Source: Candidatus Thalassarchaeaceae archaeon (GTDB lineage: Archaea > Thermoplasmatota > Poseidoniia > Poseidoniales > Thalassarchaeaceae). From it: a stretch of DNA of 11,873 nt. This document shows positions 7,821-11,873 of the stretch, in pieces. The first letter of the stretch is position 1; each line of letters opens with the position of its first letter. Location: assembly GCA_030747885.1 (NCBI GenBank), contig JASLJW010000062.1, forward strand, positions 1 to 11,873, in the 5' to 3' direction. The notes below the pieces were generated by a model. The model saw nothing but the letters and a program-made list of their open reading frames with translations, was not told where the DNA came from and did no database searches. A program made the position numbers and the translations under genes.

Positions 7821-8723
7821 CTAGAGGACCAATTCTCTTGTTTGTTCATTTGGATCCCATGATGCAACTAAATTACCCGTTCCAATTACAGATTGATAAC
7901 CGTAAATTTCTGCTGGGTATTCAGGATATCCTAACGCAGACATCATCCAAGTAAAGGCACCAGCATCAGTTTCTGCAATTGTCTGTTCTGTATATTCTGG
8001 CAGTATATCTACTACTTCTTTCATTTTACCTTCTCTCATCATTTCGATTAGTTTCATGTCCCAAACATAGTTGCTATGATTGTAAATATGTTCTCGACTC
8101 ATATCTTCCGGCAATGGTGCTTCGGTTGTAAAATGTCGATGAGATAGGCTGTGACTACTAACTAGGACAACTTTCTTTCCACTTTCTTCAATAGCCTTTC
8201 TACAAGCTCTTCCCAATGCTGCTGACTGTTCGTTCATAACTTCTGCAGAATAGTAGTGAGTGTTTCGATTACTCGAGATTGTAACAATTGGTTTATCCCA
8301 AGTTGGATTAAGCAAGTGACAACTTACAATTGTGCCATAATCTACTCGAAAATCCGGATTTTTCATCATCTTAGTAATTATTCCCGCGGCAGCAGCTTCG
8401 TCGTGCATTGCTTCAGCGAGTTCTACATCGACGGTTAAGTCGTAATTGAAACGGAATAAATTTGGGAACACTGGATCTACAGATTTTGATTTGAAATGAG
8501 GGAGTCCTAGGAAATGTGTCCCAATGTAAGTTTGCCAATGAGGAGTGAAAACAACCATTACGTCGTAATCTAAATTCTTTAATTTTCGAGCCAGACGTTG
8601 ATATCCCCACCGCAGAGTTTCCCAGCCCCCTTCGGCAAATGCTTCGTTTTGTTCAGGGTTTTCAGCATAAACGAGATGAGGTGGGTGAGGTGCTAGAGCA
8701 CCCAGTACAATTTCCCCGGCCAT
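7821..8723 (-). CDS. amnB: 2-aminophenol 1,6-dioxygenase beta (catalytic) subunit
   Basis: Non-heme Fe(II) extradiol dioxygenase that opens the ring of 2-aminophenol with O2 to give 2-aminomuconate 6-semialdehyde. LigB superfamily, cytoplasmic, active with the alpha subunit. I start it at ATG 8723 (300 residues). The frame extends to a TTG at 8777, but homology begins at MAGEIVLGALAPHPPHLVY. With this start His13 (APHPPH), His62 (FTPHW) and Glu251 (IAETDAG) are the iron ligands, and Tyr129 (DYGT) and His195 (SLSHRHF) the active-site residues, at exactly the numbers I recall from the Comamonas enzyme structure. Other family blocks are NPEQNEAF, GGWETLRW, SVDPVFPN and GYQSVIGTGN. It is the first gene of the operon, downstream of the divergent intergenic region. 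Substrate could also be a substituted aminophenol or catechol; the neighbouring deaminase argues for an amino substrate. Confidence 0.94.
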   Translation of the reverse strand: MAGEIVLGALAPHPPHLVYAENPEQNEAFAEGGWETLRWGYQRLARKLKNLDYDVMVVFTPHWQTYIGTHFLGLPHFKSKSVDPVFPNLFRFNYDLTVDVELAEAMHDEAAAAGIITKMMKNPDFRVDYGTIVSCHLLNPTWDKPIVTISSNRNTHYYSAEVMNEQSAALGRACRKAIEESGKKVVLVSSHSLSHRHFTTEAPLPEDMSREHIYNHSNYVWDMKLIEMMREGKMKEVVDILPEYTEQTIAETDAGAFTWMMSALGYPEYPAEIYGYQSVIGTGNLVASWDPNEQTRELVL

Positions 8724-8815
8724 ATTGCTCGGATTGGTTCCAAGCACATCAATCCCACCATCTAAATGATACTTCAATAGGTATGATTGAATGCTTTAGA
8801 TGTTAACCGAGAGGT
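8724..8815. promoter_or_regulatory. Divergent intergenic promoter region
   Basis: This 92-bp gap is the only divergent junction in the window, so promoters for the ring-cleavage operon (minus) and the membrane-protein gene (plus) should lie here. No strong TATA box is evident. On the minus strand TTTAGATG (8759-8766) is about 36-43 nt before ATG 8723, where a TATA element would sit for a short leader. A 44-bp interrupted palindrome fills the middle. Confidence 0.6.
8759..8802. repeat. Nested interrupted palindrome in divergent promoter, operator-like
   Basis: Outer arms CATCTAAA (8759-8766) and TTTAGATG (8795-8802) are perfect 8-bp inverted repeats. Inside them TTCAAT (8773-8778) and ATTGAA (8786-8791) form a second 6-bp pair around AGGTATG. 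The gaps between outer and inner arms are 6 and 3 bp, so the element is not fully symmetric. It ends 13 bp before the plus-strand ATG and 35 bp before the beta-subunit ATG. It may be a dimeric regulator site controlling both genes, or an RNA hairpin in a leader. Confidence 0.6.
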
Positions 8816-9319
8816 ATGAGATGGGAGCGTATGCCAATGGGCCTCGCCTTTGCTCCATTCATCATTTCAATGGCTATTTCTTGTTTGATTATGCTTCTTG
8901 ATTTCACGCCACCGTTTGAATTGAAAAAACCAGCCTTTACACTGTTTTTACTTACTCCAATGATGGTTTTTCTACCACTAATTCATCCTGATGTTAATGG
9001 CCGTGGAATTGAGAGAATCATGGGTGGAATAGTTGGGCTTCACATTGGATTCTGGCCAATTGCTCTTCTTGCATTACTTTGGCCTTTTGTCGTAGGAGTA
9101 CTGTGGTTAATTCAGACTGCTAGCATTTGGAGGTCTTCTTATCCTCCATTTCGGATTGGTGTTTGGGTAGGAATGGGGGCGAGTACTGGACTTGCCATGG
9201 GAAAAATAGGAGTGGAATTACTGGGGTCATCATTCCTTATTACACTCGGTCTATTCACCATTTTATTTCCTACATTACATTGGATGATGGGGCGGCTTCC
9301 TTCTGATGAAGAGGAATAG
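8816..9319 (+). CDS. Small multi-pass membrane protein of unknown function
   Basis: I do not recognise the family. The 167-residue product is very hydrophobic, with probable TM segments at about residues 9-28, 38-55, 66-82, 83-99, 111-127 and 135-152 (five or six helices). It has short polar loops (HPDVNGRGIER, IWRSSYPPFR) and an acidic C-terminus (PSDEEE). No transporter signature or catalytic motif is seen. The ATG at 8816 is directly preceded by GAGGT, which is too close to act as its RBS. In-frame ATGs at 8831 and 8837, with GGGAG upstream, are credible alternatives and would remove only MRWER or MRWERMP. It is transcribed divergently from the dioxygenase operon, lies between the two catabolic units, and converges with a 1-bp gap on the dehydrogenase gene. 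Position suggests, but does not show, a role linked to the pathway. Confidence 0.8.
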   Translation: MRWERMPMGLAFAPFIISMAISCLIMLLDFTPPFELKKPAFTLFLLTPMMVFLPLIHPDVNGRGIERIMGGIVGLHIGFWPIALLALLWPFVVGVLWLIQTASIWRSSYPPFRIGVWVGMGASTGLAMGKIGVELLGSSFLITLGLFTILFPTLHWMMGRLPSDEEE

Positions 9320-9320
9320 T

Positions 9321-10814
9321 TCAATCATCCATTATACAGATGTTTGTTGCTTCAGAATAGAACCCTAAACTCCACTTGCCGCCTTCTCTTCCGATTCCAC
9401 TATCTTTGACTCCCCCGAATGGTACTCGTAAATCTCTGTGAAGCCATGTATTAATCCAAACCATTCCAGTATCCATTTTTTTCGCAATCATTTCTCCGCG
9501 TGTTGAATCATTGGTCCAGATGCTTCCGGCTAAACCATATCTGGTTCCGTTGGAGATTTGAATGGCTTCATCATCTGTAGAAAAAGGGTGCAAGGTGACC
9601 ATTGGTCCGAAAATTTCCTCCATTGAACATCTGGATTCTGGTGAGAGTCCATCTACTACAGTTGGAGAAATCCAGTTCCCCCCCTCAAATTCTGAGGAGA
9701 TACTAGGCAATCCTCCGCCAGTAAGAATGGTTCCACCTTCTTCAATAGCAAGATCGACATATGACTTTACTTTCTCTAAATGTTGTGGGCTGATAAGGGA
9801 ACCAAGATCCGTTTCTTGATGTCCTGGATCACCAATTTGCAGGCGTTCTACCGCGTCAACGAATTTCTGTTTAAACGACTCATAAATTGAATCATGAACT
9901 AGGATGCGACTTCCACAAAGGCATACTTGCCCTTGATTGAGAAAGGATGCTCTGACGATGGCTTCCATATGCCGATCTAGGTCACAGTCATCGAGAATGA
10001 TGGTTGCATTTTTCCCACCTAATTCTAAGCTCATTTTTTTGAATGATGTAGCAGCATCTTTTGCCACGATTGAACCGGTAGTTGTACCTCCAGTGAATGA
10101 AACAAATTGTACATCTGGATGAGAAACCAATGGCCCCCCTGCTTCTACTCCTGTTCCGTGGATTAGATTCACTACTCCATCAGGTAGGCCAGATTCCTTG
10201 ATTACTTTCATCATTAGATTCGCAGTCATGGGCGTTAATTCACTAGGTTTGCACACTACTGTATTCCCCATCCCAATGGCAGGCGCTACCTTCCAGGAAA
10301 GTAGGTACAAAGGCAGATTCCATGGAGTGATTAGAGCCCCTACCCCTACAGGTCGACGAAGCACACGATTCGTTGCATTTTTCATTCGAAACTCTTCATC
10401 TTCTAATTCTCTGATTTGTTTAGCATAGAATCTGAAATTAGCAACCGAACGTTCAGCATCCACGGCTCTTGCGATTCTAATTGGTTTCCCAGTATCCAAG
10501 GATTCTAGCGATGCAATTTCGTCAATTCTTTGTTCAAGAGAATCTGCAATCTTATCCAACCAACCCGCTCGTTCTTCTTTTGTTAGAGATGCCCATCCAG
10601 GTCCTGCCTCCTTTGCACATTTTACTGCATTATCCACGTCATTTTGATTAGATCTAGGGATTCGAGAAATCTTTTCACCTGTAGATGGAGCATTATTGAT
10701 GATCCAATCGCCTCCAATTGCAAAGACTTCTTCCCCACCAATGTGATTTGGTAAATCCAGCAACGGATCACATCCGTCCTTCGTTTCCATGGGGATTTGT
10801 TGGAGTTCCTTCAT
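9321..10814 (-). CDS. amnC: 2-aminomuconate-6-semialdehyde dehydrogenase-type aldehyde dehydrogenase
   Basis: NAD-dependent aldehyde dehydrogenase, 497 residues, full family length, cytoplasmic. Visible are TPWNLPLY with the oxyanion Asn166, KPSE (189-192) for cofactor binding, FTGGTTTG (240-247), LELGGKN with general base Glu264, GQVCLCGSR with nucleophile Cys298, EEIFGPM, and WLHRDLRVPFGG with Arg460. The last block and SGIGREGG resemble AmnC/ALDH8A1-type enzymes that oxidise 2-aminomuconate or 2-hydroxymuconate semialdehyde. Arg460 aligns with the substrate-carboxylate Arg464 I recall from the Pseudomonas fluorescens enzyme. Predicted role: second pathway step, semialdehyde to 2-aminomuconate. 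Sequence alone does not separate amino- from hydroxymuconate substrates; the dioxygenase and deaminase nearby favour the former. The ATG at 10814 overlaps the upstream gene by 47 bp; ATG 10790 is an alternative, and neither has a clear RBS. It is in a different minus-strand unit from the dioxygenase. Confidence 0.93.
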   Translation of the reverse strand: MKELQQIPMETKDGCDPLLDLPNHIGGEEVFAIGGDWIINNAPSTGEKISRIPRSNQNDVDNAVKCAKEAGPGWASLTKEERAGWLDKIADSLEQRIDEIASLESLDTGKPIRIARAVDAERSVANFRFYAKQIRELEDEEFRMKNATNRVLRRPVGVGALITPWNLPLYLLSWKVAPAIGMGNTVVCKPSELTPMTANLMMKVIKESGLPDGVVNLIHGTGVEAGGPLVSHPDVQFVSFTGGTTTGSIVAKDAATSFKKMSLELGGKNATIILDDCDLDRHMEAIVRASFLNQGQVCLCGSRILVHDSIYESFKQKFVDAVERLQIGDPGHQETDLGSLISPQHLEKVKSYVDLAIEEGGTILTGGGLPSISSEFEGGNWISPTVVDGLSPESRCSMEEIFGPMVTLHPFSTDDEAIQISNGTRYGLAGSIWTNDSTRGEMIAKKMDTGMVWINTWLHRDLRVPFGGVKDSGIGREGGKWSLGFYSEATNICIMDD

Positions 10815-11873
10815 CTTGATTTTCTAGAATTTGAAATCGATCACGATCTGGATCCCATTCGTCCCAAGTTACTACAGTCTCAAGTTTTTCAAGGTAGACG
10901 TCTGGAACAATTCCAGATACGATAAATGCCTTCTGTCGATGAAGTGGGTATGGGTTCCTGAATTCTATTCCTAGAACTCCCAATACTGCTCGAGCGACGT
11001 ACCATGTTGCTTGGCTATTCCATCCATGAGCAATTTTGATTACAATTCCCAGACCTTCTGGCCAATCATCATGTTCGATTGCAATTCCTAACAATCCATC
11101 AGCACCTTCTTTGGCAAGCACTCTACCATCACCTGCTTTGATAATTGTAGAATCGAGCCGATTGAATCCTCCAATTAAATCGGGATTCCTACACATTGAA
11201 CCCCAAATCCAGTCATCATCTTTGGTTTTTACAAGAGCCGCAAATAACGTGGCTAATTCGTTAACAGTATTCGAAACAGTAGGGAGTCCACATCCATCTT
11301 TTGCAATTCTTAATGGCTCCCATTCTGGATGCAACATATCCCGTAATTGGTCGACATAGTCTTGGAACCAGGAAGATGTTGGTAAGGTATATCCTGCTCG
11401 ATTAATTCCCTTTAGGCGCAATCCTCGAAGAATTGCTGCGTGCTCACCTGAACAAGTGTGAAACCATCTCCGTGGCCGTCTGACCTGCCTTCCGAATTGA
11501 ACCAGTGGGACATCCAATGGACATTGCATTAATCCCCATTCAGATTCTGAAAGAAGAGATTGAGCTGCAGCCACGTGTTCAGTATCACCATTGTGGGAAG
11601 AACAGGCAATTGCTTTCTGAGTCCAGTCTAAATCATCAAGAACATCTACGAACGGCTTCATCATTAGGGGCTTCATCATTGATCTTCCGTATACCAATAC
11701 ATTACCTCCAAATGAATGGATAACTTCGTTTCCATGAACCCAAGCCACGGCTCCATGAATTGTATTTTCTGATACATCGAGACGTCTAAAATCAACCAAA
11801 GGTTCCCATTCAACATCTCGTCCTGTTGGTATTCCTTCATGTGATTCTCCAAGTGGATTAGATGGATAAACAC
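10768..11873 (-). CDS. L-asparaginase II family (rhizobial-type) protein, 5' partial
   Basis: Asparaginase_II family (serine-beta-lactamase-like fold, ReAV-type), which hydrolyses L-asparagine to aspartate and ammonium. A TTG at 11799 is the first possible start in the window, but the frame stays open to the right edge. That TTG encodes the Leu of a conserved E-P-L-V-D-F-R-R N-terminal motif, so the gene continues outside. Motifs in order: GRSMMKP (SxxK catalytic Ser/Lys), CSSHNGDTEH, HTCSGEHAA, KDGCGLP and AKEGADG. These match the family's SSHSGE, CSGKHA, DGCGxP and AKxGAEG blocks. One departure is the Lys of CSGKHA, a zinc ligand in ReAV as I recall, which is Glu here (codon GAG). Activity on asparagine is therefore uncertain. 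The stop lies within the start region of the dehydrogenase gene, so the two are co-transcribed. Ammonium release from an amide would suit the nitrogen-scavenging theme. Confidence 0.88.
   Translation of the reverse strand, partial: VYPSNPLGESHEGIPTGRDVEWEPLVDFRRLDVSENTIHGAVAWVHGNEVIHSFGGNVLVYGRSMMKPLMMKPFVDVLDDLDWTQKAIACSSHNGDTEHVAAAQSLLSESEWGLMQCPLDVPLVQFGRQVRRPRRWFHTCSGEHAAILRGLRLKGINRAGYTLPTSSWFQDYVDQLRDMLHPEWEPLRIAKDGCGLPTVSNTVNELATLFAALVKTKDDDWIWGSMCRNPDLIGGFNRLDSTIIKAGDGRVLAKEGADGLLGIAIEHDDWPEGLGIVIKIAHGWNSQATWYVARAVLGVLGIEFRNPYPLHRQKAFIVSGIVPDVYLEKLETVVTWDEWDPDRDRFQILENQDEGTPTNPHGNEGRM

Noticed and set aside
7811..7867. Longer alpha-subunit start at 7867
   Set aside because: It would overlap the beta gene by 47 bp and lacks homology, while AGGTGA 4 nt before ATG 7810 gives a much better start.
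7821..8723. MEMO-type or protocatechuate-type LigB protein instead of aminophenol dioxygenase
   Set aside because: The full beta signature (GGWETLRW, SVDPVFPN, residue register), the adjacent alpha partner and the specific deaminase fit the aminophenol enzyme better.
11797..11799. TTG as the start of the asparaginase-family gene
   Set aside because: The codon encodes the Leu inside a conserved P-L-V motif and the open frame continues to the edge.
11676..11873. Minus-strand open frame reaching the right edge (65 codons)
   Set aside because: It is a shadow of the asparaginase-family gene, whose own frame also runs to the edge and carries the conserved E-P-L-V-D-F-R-R motif; its translation shows no family features.
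1..11873. CRISPR arrays, tRNAs, rRNAs, insertion sequences
   Set aside because: No spaced direct repeats, cloverleaf-like segments or transposase motifs seen; nearly all bases are in recognised genes.

Overview
The window looks like a fragment of a compact, moderately AT-rich planktonic marine archaeal genome, most likely Marine Group II Euryarchaeota (Candidatus Poseidoniales). The main clues are two adjacent surface proteins built from tandem Ig-like domains with one C-terminal membrane helix and a low-complexity cytoplasmic tail. These tails end in short Trp-rich modules (a W-x-V-D...W-T-R type, and a W-T-D-E-Q-L...G-W-T type) that I associate with this group. Other clues are frequent TTG starts and almost no intergenic DNA. 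No rRNA or informational gene is present, so the assignment is an inference.

Layout. Positions 1-3883 (+) hold the two overlapping Ig-like surface-protein genes, the first truncated by the window edge. They meet, with a 2-bp gap, a minus-strand block that reads from right to left: aminophenol dioxygenase beta subunit (start 8723), alpha subunit (start 7810), a RidA-fold 2-aminomuconate deaminase (start 6890), a 12-TM APC-family amino-acid permease with a C-terminal EF-hand pair (start 6448), and ketopantoate hydroxymethyltransferase panB (start 4704). The first four genes are separated by 13 bp or less, or overlap, with Shine-Dalgarno-type coupling, so they form one operon; panB follows after 52 bp. 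A 92-bp divergent intergenic region with a 44-bp interrupted palindrome separates this operon from a small plus-strand membrane protein (8816-9319). That gene converges, with a 1-bp gap, on a second minus-strand unit: an asparaginase-II-family protein (start outside the window, right edge) overlapping a 2-aminomuconate-semialdehyde-type aldehyde dehydrogenase.

Function. The central block encodes a nearly complete upper meta-cleavage route for a 2-aminophenol-type compound: ring opening by the dioxygenase (beta plus alpha), oxidation of the semialdehyde by the dehydrogenase, and hydrolytic deamination of 2-aminomuconate to 4-oxalocrotonate plus ammonium. This is the logic of the bacterial amn/cnb/nba pathways. 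In the beta subunit, once the start is corrected, His13, His62, Tyr129, His195 and Glu251 fall exactly at the residue numbers I recall for the bacterial enzyme. The lower pathway enzymes (oxalocrotonate decarboxylase, hydratase, aldolase) are not in the window. The permease and the asparaginase-like protein suggest that an amino-acid-like or amide nitrogen compound feeds the pathway. An oxygen-dependent aromatic-amine ring-cleavage operon in a marine archaeon, with an EF-hand transporter, is the most notable content here.

There is no gene-free stretch over 100 bp, and I saw no tRNA, rRNA, CRISPR array or insertion sequence.
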